Shown here one piece after another: positions 42,850 through 50,854 of a stretch of 64,000 nucleotides of DNA. Below the pieces are notes generated by a model that was not told where the DNA came from, made no database searches, and saw only the letters and a list, made by a program, of their open reading frames with translations. Source of the DNA: Fibrobacter sp. UWR4. Lineage in GTDB: Bacteria > Fibrobacterota > Fibrobacteria > Fibrobacterales > Fibrobacteraceae. The position numbers were made by a program, and so were the translations under genes. How positions within the stretch are numbered: the first letter of the stretch is position 1; every line of letters begins with the position of its first letter. The DNA lies in NCBI RefSeq assembly GCF_003149045.1, contig NZ_QGDU01000003.1:62001-126000 (forward strand), given 5' to 3'.

Positions 42850-43391
42850 TTAGGCCATGGCCTTGATGATAAGGTTCAAGTGTTGCAGCTGGTTCGTGGC
42901 ATCGTCCAGCGCATTGTGTGCAGTCTCGGTTACGGCGGCTTGATGTCGCTGTAGATGGACTTCACGGTACGGAAGCAGCGTTCGTTCCAGAACTTCCAGG
43001 GCACATTCATGCCCGCCTTCCTGAACGCGTTCGCAAGAATCGGGATATCGAAGCTCGCGCCGTTGCTCCAGATGGTAAACTTGTCGGTGAAGTTGGTGGC
43101 AAGCCACATGGCGAAATCCTTAAGCACCGTATCGAGCCTGAGCGACTTCTTCTGACCATCGACAATAGCCATGCGGGCACCCTCGCCCTGGCGGAACCAC
43201 CACATCAAGGTGTCGGCATCCACCTGGCAGCCATAGTCCAGGGAGTCGGCAATCGCGATGTGCTCGTAGAAACTCTTGAGTTCGCCGCCCCGGTCATAGC
43301 CGCAGGCACCCACCGAAAGAATCACGCAGTCGCTAGAAGTGCCAAGGGTCTCGATATCCACCATTACGTTCTCAACAGCCTGGATTGACAT
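42850..43391 (-). pseudogene. DEDD-type 3'-5' exonuclease interrupted by a frameshift
   Basis: ATG 43391 follows GGAGG. The first frame has VMVDIETLGTSSDCVI (D-x-E), WWFRQGE and SNGASFDIPILANAF, typical of Rv2179c-like exonucleases, but stops at 42930 after SDIKPP. The next frame supplies VTETAHNALDDATNQLQHLN, which holds the missing final catalytic His-Asp, and ends at 42850. A -1 shift (or one missing base) at the CCGCCGTAA near 42935 joins them exactly. Mutation, sequencing error or programmed shift; no classical slippery site is visible. Confidence 0.8.
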
Positions 43392-43659
43392 TTGCATCCT
43401 CCATTTCGCGTTCGCCCTTGGGCGGAAGGCAGCTCTTTTCCAGATGCTTCAAGGTCTCGTCAACGATCCAGGGCATATTCTTGAGCATCTTCGCCTGGAT
43501 AGAGTAGAACAGGAACTTCGCTTCCACATTGTCCTTGTTGAGCTTGTGGATGCGCTGGCACAGATGCTGCGCATATACGATGAGCTGCTTTTCGAGAACC
43601 GTGTGACCAGGCTCGCTTGCAAGCTTCTTCAAGACATATTCATTCATGTTAAAGTTCAT
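43372..43659 (-). CDS. 95-residue hypothetical phage protein
   Basis: The start MNFNMNEYVLKKLASEPGHT plus LEKQLIVYAQHLCQRIHKL is shared in style with the gene at 36076-36501. It overlaps the exonuclease start by 20 bases. Function unknown. Confidence 0.65.
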   Translation of the reverse strand: MNFNMNEYVLKKLASEPGHTVLEKQLIVYAQHLCQRIHKLNKDNVEAKFLFYSIQAKMLKNMPWIVDETLKHLEKSCLPPKGEREMEDANVNPGC

Positions 43660-43663
43660 ATCC

Positions 43664-44401
43664 CTAGTCCTCCAGAGTTTCGAGTGCCTTGGCCACCAAA
43701 AACTTCACGAACTCCTTGTTGTTCGGGAAGGTGTGGCCCTGGTCGTAGAGACGCTTCTTGGCGGCGTTGATCTTGTCGGTAAGCGGACGCGGGAAGGACA
43801 CGCTCTGGAGATTGCAGGGGAACAGTTCCAGCTGCACGGGCTCCACACCTTCGGAAGGCTCCACCTGGGCGGGTTCCGCGGGCTTGTAGTCGATCTTGCG
43901 GCTCACCTTGTACTTGCCGGTCTTGCGGATGGAAGGGAGCACATCCTCAACCACCCACTTTTCGAAGCTGCGGGCTTCCGGCATGTGGGACCGCATGATG
44001 AGGCGGTAGAGGTCCGGTTCGGAAATGGCGATCATGCTCTGGGTGCCGCCGTTGGTCTTCACTGTGATCTTCTTGGCAAGCTCCTTGCCGTCTTCAAGTT
44101 CAGCGGTATCGTACACCTTGTTGCAGTGCTGCTTGATGACGGATGCGGTTCCCTTGGTGTAGCCAAGAATCTTCACCACATCGTCGGCCACGAACCAGAC
44201 ATTCTTGTTTTCGTCCACGCTCATGCGGATATCCTCGCCGTTGAACATGCGGTAACGGATGCGCAGGGCCTCGGCGGTATTCTGGTCAAGTTCTTCTTCC
44301 TTGACCTCCACCAGGGCGTTTTCGGTGGTGGAAGGGTGGACCAAATCGGTCCCCCCTTCGGTGGAAATTTCTTCTTCGATGTCGATAGGGGACTTAAGCA
44401 T
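43664..44401 (-). CDS. BRO-N domain antirepressor-like protein
   Basis: In 245 residues the Bro-N domain (about 45-150) is clear: NVWFVADDVVKILGYTKGTA, VKTNGGTQSMIAISEPDLYR and FEKWVVEDVLPSIRKTGKY. The C-terminal half is acidic then basic and unrecognised. Bro-N proteins act as antirepressors or DNA-binding regulators in phages. It overlaps the gene before it by eight bases. Confidence 0.85.
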   Translation of the reverse strand: MLKSPIDIEEEISTEGGTDLVHPSTTENALVEVKEEELDQNTAEALRIRYRMFNGEDIRMSVDENKNVWFVADDVVKILGYTKGTASVIKQHCNKVYDTAELEDGKELAKKITVKTNGGTQSMIAISEPDLYRLIMRSHMPEARSFEKWVVEDVLPSIRKTGKYKVSRKIDYKPAEPAQVEPSEGVEPVQLELFPCNLQSVSFPRPLTDKINAAKKRLYDQGHTFPNNKEFVKFLVAKALETLED

Positions 44402-44582
44402 TTTCTGTTTCCTTCTTGATGAGATTGAGTTCTTTAAGGATGGGTTCCAGCTGGAGGTTCTTGCGCCATCCGGTGGCCACTTCCCTTATATACTGGGCGC
44501 TGTAGGCCTTTCCGGCCCTTTTGGAGACTTCCTGAGCGGCAGCCGTCCATGAAATTTTCGTTACAGTAAGATTTGCTTCCAT
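44394..44582 (-). CDS. Small Ner-like first early gene
   Basis: The protein has 62 residues (WTAAAQEVSKRAGKAYSAQY, then IREVATGWR), helical and basic enough for a small HTH. It is the first gene of the leftward early operon, divergent from the repressor, the place where Mu has ner. Homology is not shown by sequence alone. Confidence 0.5.
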   Translation of the reverse strand: MEANLTVTKISWTAAAQEVSKRAGKAYSAQYIREVATGWRKNLQLEPILKELNLIKKETENA

Positions 44583-44609
44583 TTCGGTTCGCTATCCTTT
44601 TTATTAGTT

Positions 44610-44664
44610 TTTTGTAGTTGTGTTAATCACCACTACAAAACCAAAATTAATCAAAGATTAATCA
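44610..44664. promoter_or_regulatory. Candidate operator between repressor and early operon
   Basis: TTTTGTAGT (44610-44618) and ACTACAAAA (44632-44640) form a 9-bp dyad. Next to it TTAATCAA occurs twice (44647-44664). The same TTAATCAA pair recurs inside the repressor gene at 44887-44909. Confidence 0.6.
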
Positions 44665-44665
44665 A

Positions 44666-45187
44666 ATGTCAAGAGAAAATTCACAAAAGATTAATTTTTC
44701 TTCAGAAGATGTTCGTAAATTCGCCTCCGAACGTTATGGTACGTTGAAAAATTTCGCTAAAGCTATCGGCGTAAGTCAGCCAAATTTGACGCAAAGTCTA
44801 TCTGGGAAGAGACCTTTTGGAGCATCCTGGCGAGAAAGACTTGATGAAGTCGGTTTTTTTGAATGGTTGTCTCCAATTAACAAAGAATTAATCAAAGATG
44901 AATTAATCAATGTTGAAACAAAATTAAACATTGACATCGACGGAGCCATAGAGCTATCCAACACGCCAGCACCCCGCCTGGCGCAGCTCATGGGCGTAAG
45001 CGCCGCCATCCTCGACACCTGGCGCACAGGTGCTTCCACCCCCACGCTTGAACAGCTGGTCAACCTGTTCAACCTCACCGTCGCCCTGGGCCTATCCGCC
45101 CGCCACGCACCCCCGAAACCCCTGGATACAGCCGAACCCACCGACGAACCCACCGCGCCCATGCCCCCCGCCCAAGCCACCGCATAA
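44666..45187 (+). CDS. Prophage repressor with two HTH motifs
   Basis: The 173-residue protein has one HTH at about residues 30-55 (NFAKAIGVSQPNLTQSLSGK) and another at about 107-135 (RLAQLMGVSAAILDTWRTGA). A Pro/Ala/Thr-rich tail follows. It is divergent from the leftward early genes, as expected for the lysogeny repressor. No ribosome-binding site is visible before ATG 44666; the bases are the TTAATCAA repeat, so the message may be near-leaderless. The two halves differ strongly in GC content (AT-rich first, GC-rich second), which suggests a fusion. Confidence 0.8.
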   Translation: MSRENSQKINFSSEDVRKFASERYGTLKNFAKAIGVSQPNLTQSLSGKRPFGASWRERLDEVGFFEWLSPINKELIKDELINVETKLNIDIDGAIELSNTPAPRLAQLMGVSAAILDTWRTGASTPTLEQLVNLFNLTVALGLSARHAPPKPLDTAEPTDEPTAPMPPAQATA

Positions 45188-45220
45188 TCGGCAACATCAT
45201 CTACATCGAGAGGTAAGCCA

Positions 45221-45586
45221 ATGAAACGAGACATGGACCTGATCCGTGAAATTCTGCTTGACATTGAAAAAGTTCCTGCTGGTGGCTTTTGGGATGTAGA
45301 TGCGTTTGCCGTCAATCGTGACCGCAACGAAGTCCTTTACACTCTAAGGATAATGGAACAGCATTCCATGGTTAGCGAATGTACTTCCGAAACTATGGAC
45401 GGCCTGGATTTTGTCGGGAATGCGGTCTGCATTCTTCCGGCTGGCTACGACTTCCTTGATGCGAGCCGAAACAATACCGTGTGGAAAAAGTTCAAGGACA
45501 AGGTGAAGAACGAGGGTATTTCGTTTACCTTTTCTATAGCCATAAAGCTCCTTAAAAAATTAGCGGAAGAAAGTGTGCTTGGATGA
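45221..45586 (+). CDS. DUF2513 family protein
   Basis: The 121-residue protein opens MKRDMDLIREILLDIEKV, the DUF2513 signature, and has a winged-helix-like ALRIMEQHSMV-type middle (VLYTLRIMEQHSMVSE) and GYDFLDASRNNTVW. The family occurs in prophages and is thought to be a small winged-helix regulator. GAGG precedes its ATG. It follows the repressor on the same strand, so it is probably expressed in the lysogen. Confidence 0.85.
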   Translation: MKRDMDLIREILLDIEKVPAGGFWDVDAFAVNRDRNEVLYTLRIMEQHSMVSECTSETMDGLDFVGNAVCILPAGYDFLDASRNNTVWKKFKDKVKNEGISFTFSIAIKLLKKLAEESVLG

Positions 45587-45800
45587 TGTCGTAGAGCTTC
45601 ATTGCAGCAAGGACGATCACTGCGCAGTTCACGAAGAACATGAACAGGAATATCCGCATGAATGTTCCTTCGACTTTCTTGAAATCATCGGTTTCAAGTT
45701 TGCAGTCTTCCTTAAGGCTGCTCACCCATATTGCGGGCCATGTGAACTGAGCGGCCAGAAGGAGTATGATTTTTGATATGATGGAATTCTTTTTTTTCAT
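45552..45800 (-). CDS. Two-helix membrane protein, 82 residues
   Basis: Hydrophobic helices at about 7-26 (IISKIILLLAAQFTWPAIWV) and 48-70 (FMRIFLFMFFVNCAVIVLAA) with a charged loop. The stop overlaps the DUF2513 gene by 35 bases on the other strand. Holin or superinfection-exclusion roles are possible. Confidence 0.55.
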   Translation of the reverse strand: MKKKNSIISKIILLLAAQFTWPAIWVSSLKEDCKLETDDFKKVEGTFMRIFLFMFFVNCAVIVLAAMKLYDIIQAHFLPLIF

Positions 45801-45826
45801 TTTGATTTTTCCTTTTTTGAGGTTGT

Positions 45827-46516
45827 ATGCCTACTAAAGTTCAAGTCATATACGATACCGTCCACACCACCGTGTTCGACACCGTGAGGGTCGTTCTGGA
45901 TGCCTCGTTCACTCCGCAGCTCCTCCGCGACTCCCAGGAGTTCTACAGCAGCGCGTTCGGCGATTTGCTTACGGTGTTTGTATGGATTTCTGGAATATTC
46001 ACTTTTGCCGTTAGCGTTGTATTCGCCTACAAGATTTATGTTGAAAAAACTGCGATAAAGAAGGCTGTAAAAGAAGCTAACGAGAAAGCCGACGAAGAAA
46101 TCGAAAAAAGGCTTGACGCCCTTTCCAAGAACATTTTTAATTTGAGAGAATCCGTTTATACAAGTTTCTTTGCTCAGGCTAAACAAAGTGAATATGATTT
46201 CAAGGCAAGAGTCTCTTTGCTGACAATTATACTTTCCGACATAAGTCTTCACTTTGACAAGGTTTTCTTGGTACAAGCCTTTACGGCAATTGAAATTCTT
46301 TCCGAAATTATTGAAACTGCTGTGAATATGGGGACACCAGAGAAAATTGTTCACGCTATTCTGACCTATGTAGAAGCCATTGAAAAATTCACAAAAGAAA
46401 TTCAAGTTAGTACCAATGTGGAAGAGGCGAAAAAAGAATTAGACAATGCCAAAAGAACACTTGACGCTATTGAAAAAATCAAACCTGTTCTAATGAAATA
46501 TTGCAAACAGAATTAG
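45827..46516 (+). CDS. Membrane-anchored coiled-coil protein (moron candidate)
   Basis: In 229 residues a single membrane helix (about 44-68, FVWISGIFTFAVSVVFAYKI) is followed by a charged coiled coil (KEANEKADEEIEKRLDALSK) and a helical domain. No family recognised. It is on the + strand with the repressor group, AT-rich, and not part of the virion gene order, so it may be a lysogenic cargo gene. Confidence 0.6.
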   Translation: MPTKVQVIYDTVHTTVFDTVRVVLDASFTPQLLRDSQEFYSSAFGDLLTVFVWISGIFTFAVSVVFAYKIYVEKTAIKKAVKEANEKADEEIEKRLDALSKNIFNLRESVYTSFFAQAKQSEYDFKARVSLLTIILSDISLHFDKVFLVQAFTAIEILSEIIETAVNMGTPEKIVHAILTYVEAIEKFTKEIQVSTNVEEAKKELDNAKRTLDAIEKIKPVLMKYCKQN

Positions 46517-46618
46517 ACCGATTCCGAAGAGCATCATTAGCATCGGTAATGCATAAGTAACGTACCATGGAGATTCTGGGTCAATTTTAATTTCGTTCTG
46601 ACGAAAGAAAATGATCAT
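46490..46618 (-). CDS. 42-residue membrane protein
   Basis: ATG 46618 with AAAGGA in front; reads MIIFFRQNEIKIDPESPWYV and a hydrophobic end (YALPMLMMLFGIGLILFAIF). It overlaps the end of the + strand gene by 27 bases. Likely a small phage membrane protein. Confidence 0.5.
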   Translation of the reverse strand: MIIFFRQNEIKIDPESPWYVTYALPMLMMLFGIGLILFAIFH

Positions 46619-46641
46619 TGGGGTTCCTTTGTTTGTGCTTG

Positions 46642-46679
46642 TTGATTTTTGAATTATTTTGTGCTATATTTAGGGCACA
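46642..46679 (+). promoter_or_regulatory. Promoter and operator dyad of the Mor-like gene
   Basis: TTGATT (46642-46647), 17 bases, TATATT (46665-46670). TGTGC (46660-46664) and GCACA (46675-46679) flank the -10 box symmetrically, so a regulator could cover it. The predicted start near 46677 leaves only about five bases before the ATG. Confidence 0.6.
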
Positions 46680-46681
46680 GG

Positions 46682-46999
46682 ATGAGTAGCGTCTGGGATT
46701 CCCTTACAATTGATGACATGCCGAACGAGGATCTTAAATGGGTTGCCCGTACTATTTCCATTGATGTGGCAAAGCGCATCTGGAAGCGTTTCAGCGGCAA
46801 TCATGTAGCCTGCCCAGCCAGGATGAGCCCGGATGCAGTGCGCCGCTATATTCGCGAGAACTGCACCAAGAGCGTTCACCAGCTTGCGTTCGAGACAGGC
46901 GTAAGCGAACGCACAATATACCGCTATCTTAACTTCCGCGAGAAGCCCGCAGCGGTCGTCGCCCAAAAGAATATCCAGATAAGTCTGTTCGATCATTAG
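46682..46999 (+). CDS. Mor/C-like late transcription activator
   Basis: ATG 46682 is preferred over 46649, which would lie upstream of the -10 box. In 105 residues NEDLKWVARTISIDVAKRIW and the C-terminal HTH (SVHQLAFETGVSERTIYRYL) resemble the Mor/C family that switches on middle and late Mu genes. It is the only activator-like gene near the late blocks. The nearly leaderless message is unusual. Confidence 0.75.
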   Translation: MSSVWDSLTIDDMPNEDLKWVARTISIDVAKRIWKRFSGNHVACPARMSPDAVRRYIRENCTKSVHQLAFETGVSERTIYRYLNFREKPAAVVAQKNIQISLFDH

Positions 47000-47496
47000 C
47001 GCCCCAGCGTGTTCCCGGTGATGTGCATGACCATCATCTTTTCCATTGCCTGGATGTCTTCGTCCTGGAGGATCATATAGGGCCTTGCAGGGATGTCTGA
47101 ACCGGGGTGGTTTACCTTTTTCCTGAATATGCCTAGGAAGTGCAGGGCCTTTCGGTTCTTCGCCCTGATTTCGTGGGGCCTTGTCTTGCCGCCAAAGTGG
47201 AGAATGTGGGCGTATGGCAGCTTGCTTGTCATGATGGTGGTTCCGTCTTCGTCCACGGTGTAGTGGATTCCCTTCATGAGAGCGCCGGTTCCTATCAAGG
47301 TCTTGCCCTTGGTCTTCTTTGATTTTGTCCAGGCATTGGGGCGGCCTCCGTTGATAAAGTTCTGCCTTATGCTCTTTACTGCAAGGTTGCCGATGGCGGC
47401 AAGGACGGGCTTCGGGTCAATGGCCTTGTCGTGCATCTGCCTTACCAGTCGCTCGAAATTGCGTTTGTCTAGTCTTGCGTTGATGATTTCTGGCAT
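46996..47496 (-). CDS. Phage virion morphogenesis protein (gpG-like)
   Basis: In 166 residues FERLVRQMHDKAIDPKPVLA, FINGGRPNAWTKSKKTKGKT, LIGTGALMKGIHYTVDEDGT and YAHILHFGGK match the Mu gpG/HK97 gp10-like neck or tail-completion family. The ARPYMILQDED ending is also typical. It is the last gene of the leftward head block. Confidence 0.88.
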   Translation of the reverse strand: MPEIINARLDKRNFERLVRQMHDKAIDPKPVLAAIGNLAVKSIRQNFINGGRPNAWTKSKKTKGKTLIGTGALMKGIHYTVDEDGTTIMTSKLPYAHILHFGGKTRPHEIRAKNRKALHFLGIFRKKVNHPGSDIPARPYMILQDEDIQAMEKMMVMHITGNTLGR

Positions 47497-47500
47497 GGGG

Positions 47501-47529
47501 TTGATATTCCGCTTGAAAAGAGGTATATT
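47501..47529 (+). promoter_or_regulatory. Near-consensus promoter for the candidate immunity gene
   Basis: TTGATA (47501-47506), exactly 17 bases, TATATT (47524-47529), start expected near 47536. A GGGGAGAGG ribosome-binding site follows before ATG 47547. It drives a single short gene against the direction of the late genes. Confidence 0.7.
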
Positions 47530-47546
47530 ATGGGGAGAGGTTAAGT

Positions 47547-47774
47547 ATGATTGAAGTTGGTCCTGAAGTAAAAGAAAGACATTGTTTTTACAAAGAAAAG
47601 AAAAGCGATAAAATTTGGTGGGTTGATTTTTTTGATGAAATTGGCCGACTCGCAGTTTCGTTTGACAGAAAAACTATACTCAATCTTTTTACAGATTATC
47701 CTCATAAGTTCACTCCAGAACAAAAAGAATTGTTCGATAAAGAAAATCCTTACTGGGCAAGATTTTTAGGGTAG
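47547..47774 (+). CDS. 75-residue candidate immunity protein for the MuF toxin
   Basis: The protein is acidic, soluble and compact (KSDKIWWVDFFDEIGRLAVS, TDYPHKFTPEQKELFDKENP). It is AT-rich, on the opposite strand to the head genes, has its own promoter, and ends eight bases from the stop of the gp30/MuF toxin gene. Its base composition matches the toxin part rather than the head genes. These features fit an immunity gene expressed in the lysogen, but the link is inferred from context; no family is recognised with certainty. Confidence 0.65.
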   Translation: MIEVGPEVKERHCFYKEKKSDKIWWVDFFDEIGRLAVSFDRKTILNLFTDYPHKFTPEQKELFDKENPYWARFLG

Positions 47775-47781
47775 TAACCAG

Positions 47782-49218
47782 TTACTTTGGCACTTCTCTT
47801 TTTTGGTTTTTAGGATCAGTGTTTAAATAGCCTAGCAATTCCTTAAAATTCGGAGAGTCGCTTATTTTAGAGGTCTCTATTAAGACTTCTTTTTGAAGGA
47901 ACTTTTCTCCTTCGAGCTTACGAGTTTTGGTAGTTCTAAATCGCTTTTTAAGAACATTTACTGTTAATGGATGAAATCCATTTTCATCAATGTGTTTGCT
48001 CTGTGTTTCAAGGTATTCAAATTTCTTTCCCGTTTTCCTTATGATCGCGGCGTGTTCGCCACTTGTGTAGAAGTATTCTTTTCCTTCTTCAACATTCCGC
48101 AATAGTCTGTCCGCGATTTTAAAGCCGTTATAATCACATTCAACGAATCCTCCTGCTTCGGCTATTTTTTGACTTGTTGTATATTGACCAAATAACCACC
48201 TGCTGTCAGCGCCTCTAAAATCTCTGACATCATATCCACACTTGTTTCCGATATATGTTAGAGCCTGTGATGCGCAAGATCCAATCGTCAAATCATTTCC
48301 GCTTATTTTTTGAATAATTTCATCTTCTGAAAGTTGAGTGCTCATTATCGCTGGTTCTAAATACTCTACATTAAGTTTTTTGAACTTATCGATAATTTCT
48401 TGATAATTGTTTTGTCGCAGTGTTTTTTCGTCTTTCTGACCGCCCTTTGCTGACTCCCGGTCAATAACATCGGACGGTTCCTTATTCTTTGCTTCCGGGA
48501 ACTTGTCAAACAGCTTTGCCCTTTTCTCCTGGTACTGTTCGCCAAGTCGCTGGTTTTCAGCATCAGCGTCGCCTATGCTGTAGTCCCAGTTTTCGCCAAT
48601 GTTCGTGGTGTCGCTTGGTGATGTCGGGGCCTTGGTTTCTTTTTCCATTCCAGAGTCCATTTCGTACTTGCTGATGAACTCCTTTTGGCAAAGGCAGCCA
48701 AACCCGTTGGGCGGGCTGTGCTTTTCCCACCAAGGGTCGTTTACCGGGAGGACTGTTCCGTTCCATGCCTTGTGTTCCTCGCGGCTCCCAGGGAGCATCA
48801 TGCAGACATACTTTGCGTGCGTGAATACATCGGGCAAGGCTCTTGCCTGGCGTTCCTGCGCAGCTGCAGCAGCCGTGATGACATTAGTCTGGTAAATGAC
48901 CTTTGAACGCCAAGCTCCGTATTTGGGCCTCTGCATTTTTGCGTCGAAGCTAGGGTCGGATGCCCGCCATTTGCTTGCAATGTTGTAGAAATTGTCCCGG
49001 AAGTCCTGGAGGGTGTCGCCCTTTTCAATGGCCCTTTCAACGGCCTTTCGGAAATCAAGAAGGATGTCTGCACGCATCGCTCCTGCAACGGTGAAGGCAC
49101 GGGTGTGCATAGCGCCTTTCAGATCATTCCAGCGCTTTGTCGGAAGGTTGATTTTCTGCTTGATGTAGTCAACGGCTTCCTTGTATTCACCCTGCTTGAA
49201 ATCCAGTTCCTTAGCCAC
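47782..49218 (-). CDS. MuF/gp30 head morphogenesis protein with C-terminal papain-like toxin domain
   Basis: Residues 1-200 are the MuF head domain (YGAWRSKVIYQTNVITAAAA, GSREEHKAWNGTVLPVNDPW, PPNGFGCLCQKEF). From about residue 265 the sequence changes to an AT-rich C-terminal domain. Cys315 in TIGSCASQALTYIGNKCGYD, His389 in SGEHAAIIRK and the EYLETQS after it have the order of a papain-like toxin (MuF-C polymorphic toxin type). NGFHPLTVNVLKKRF closes the core. MuF proteins enter the host with the phage DNA, so the domain could act on the new host or on rivals. Catalytic assignment is inference. Confidence 0.8.
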   Translation of the reverse strand: MAKELDFKQGEYKEAVDYIKQKINLPTKRWNDLKGAMHTRAFTVAGAMRADILLDFRKAVERAIEKGDTLQDFRDNFYNIASKWRASDPSFDAKMQRPKYGAWRSKVIYQTNVITAAAAAQERQARALPDVFTHAKYVCMMLPGSREEHKAWNGTVLPVNDPWWEKHSPPNGFGCLCQKEFISKYEMDSGMEKETKAPTSPSDTTNIGENWDYSIGDADAENQRLGEQYQEKRAKLFDKFPEAKNKEPSDVIDRESAKGGQKDEKTLRQNNYQEIIDKFKKLNVEYLEPAIMSTQLSEDEIIQKISGNDLTIGSCASQALTYIGNKCGYDVRDFRGADSRWLFGQYTTSQKIAEAGGFVECDYNGFKIADRLLRNVEEGKEYFYTSGEHAAIIRKTGKKFEYLETQSKHIDENGFHPLTVNVLKKRFRTTKTRKLEGEKFLQKEVLIETSKISDSPNFKELLGYLNTDPKNQKREVPK

Positions 49219-50722
49219 TGATGATACCTGCTTTCTTTAAGATGGAGAAACGGCCCGCAAGGTCTGCGGCAATGAAGGCCTGTTCCATTTCCTTGGCTAT
49301 GTCTTCCATGGGCATTTCGGCATAGCAGTCGATAAGCTTGTCGCGAACTTCTTCAAGGCTCTTGGCGTTTGCTACCAGTTCGCGGATGGGCGCAAGGATA
49401 TCTACCTTGTCGCAGTTTTCGGCAAGCTGTTCTGCAAATGCGTTGGCCTGTTGGCGAAGCTCTGCGCTTGTGTTGCGGACTCCCGGTTTCTTAGGCTTTG
49501 GGGTGTGCTCTGCGAAGCTGCTTCCGGGTTCGTCTTCGGCCATGGTGAAATACTTGGAGTCGATACCGTAAGTGTCAACGATGTAGTCCTGGTTGAACCT
49601 TACGCCCAGTTCCTTGAGCGACTTGTCGCGTTCGATGCGGGATCCTTGCAGGTCTTCCGGGAGGATGATCTGCATCCAGGGAATGTCTTTTTCTGTGGGC
49701 CAGTTGATTGCATAAATCCAGCGGATGAGCTGGTTGATGCTGGACTCAATCATTGCGGCATCGTCCATGGCGAGGTTTTCTCGGACTTCATTGTGTACGG
49801 TGGCCATTGCCTGTGTGCCGCCGGAACTTGTCTGCTCGGTGGTGAGAGTTTCGCCAAGCCAGGCCTTGCTCATTTCGGAGTCTGCCCAGTGCACAAGTTC
49901 CATGTACGGGCTTCCTGCTGTCGCATGGGTTTCCAGGAGTTCCACGGTTCCAGTCTGCGGGATAACGGCTACGGCGTCGCGTACAAGGCCGCTGAGCATT
50001 TTCAGGAAGGTGGTTTGCTCTGTTTCGGTGGCGCTTGCGGGAACCTTGCCGATGGCCTTGGGCATTCCGAATTTTTCGGCATAGATCATGAAGAACTTGA
50101 GACCGCCCTTCTTGAAGGCCATTGGCCAGAAGCACTTGGAACAGACGGGTACGCCATAGGGGTTGCTTGCGGTGGGTCGGTTCCTTGTGACAAGGAACTT
50201 CATGTCGGGTACAATGGTTCGGTTGTTGTTCTTGTCCTGGAAGAGCAGCTTGCCTTCATCGTCGAACTTGAACCATTCCTGTTGGCGGTCCTTGATTGCT
50301 GTCGGCAGGATGAGCACGCCCATTTCGGTTTCCACGGTATTCCAGACGATTTCGTGGACTGCGTATCCGTAGCCGATGGCTTCGAGCATCTGTAAGATTG
50401 TGTTGCGGAGTTCCAGGTTCCAGAGGTGGTCCTCGATGACCTTTGCCTTCTTGGCGTCGCCCTTGCTTCCGTCGATTGTCCATGGACGGCTAGATATTGC
50501 GGCGAAGCGTTTCTGCTTGACCGCGTCGTGGTGGCCGTCGTTGTATTCACGGTACACCTTGATGTTTCCGCCCTGTTCCTTCAGGATTTTGTCGGGGTTT
50601 GGCAGATAGTCTTCGCTGGCTACGAATGTGGCTACCGCGCGGGTTGCAATTTCGGTTGCGAGGCGGAGCTGCTTGGCCCCGTTTTGGGTGTCGCTGGGCG
50701 TTTTTCTGTTCTTTTTGCTCAT
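49211..50722 (-). CDS. Portal protein (gp29, DUF935)
   Basis: In 503 residues: LPNPDKILKEQGGNIKVYRE, RFAAISSRPWTIDGS, MLEAIGYGYAVHEIVWN, FLVTRNRPTASNPYGVPVCS and GGTQAMATVHNEVRENLAM are the conserved order of DUF935 portals. It forms the dodecameric gate for DNA entry and exit. It overlaps the gp30 start by eight bases. The full length is as expected. Bases 50723-50854 hold no gene. Confidence 0.93.
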   Translation of the reverse strand: MSKKNRKTPSDTQNGAKQLRLATEIATRAVATFVASEDYLPNPDKILKEQGGNIKVYREYNDGHHDAVKQKRFAAISSRPWTIDGSKGDAKKAKVIEDHLWNLELRNTILQMLEAIGYGYAVHEIVWNTVETEMGVLILPTAIKDRQQEWFKFDDEGKLLFQDKNNNRTIVPDMKFLVTRNRPTASNPYGVPVCSKCFWPMAFKKGGLKFFMIYAEKFGMPKAIGKVPASATETEQTTFLKMLSGLVRDAVAVIPQTGTVELLETHATAGSPYMELVHWADSEMSKAWLGETLTTEQTSSGGTQAMATVHNEVRENLAMDDAAMIESSINQLIRWIYAINWPTEKDIPWMQIILPEDLQGSRIERDKSLKELGVRFNQDYIVDTYGIDSKYFTMAEDEPGSSFAEHTPKPKKPGVRNTSAELRQQANAFAEQLAENCDKVDILAPIRELVANAKSLEEVRDKLIDCYAEMPMEDIAKEMEQAFIAADLAGRFSILKKAGIISG

Positions 50723-50854
50723 ACAGTCCTCAGTGGTTTTCTAATCGCGTTGAAAAGCCGTTCAAACTCGTTGAAAAATGATTCTTTTTGGTTCGGTGTC
50801 CGTTTGCTTGTCTTTTGACAAAAACGGCTTAGACGGGCCTTTACGGGGCTTTTT

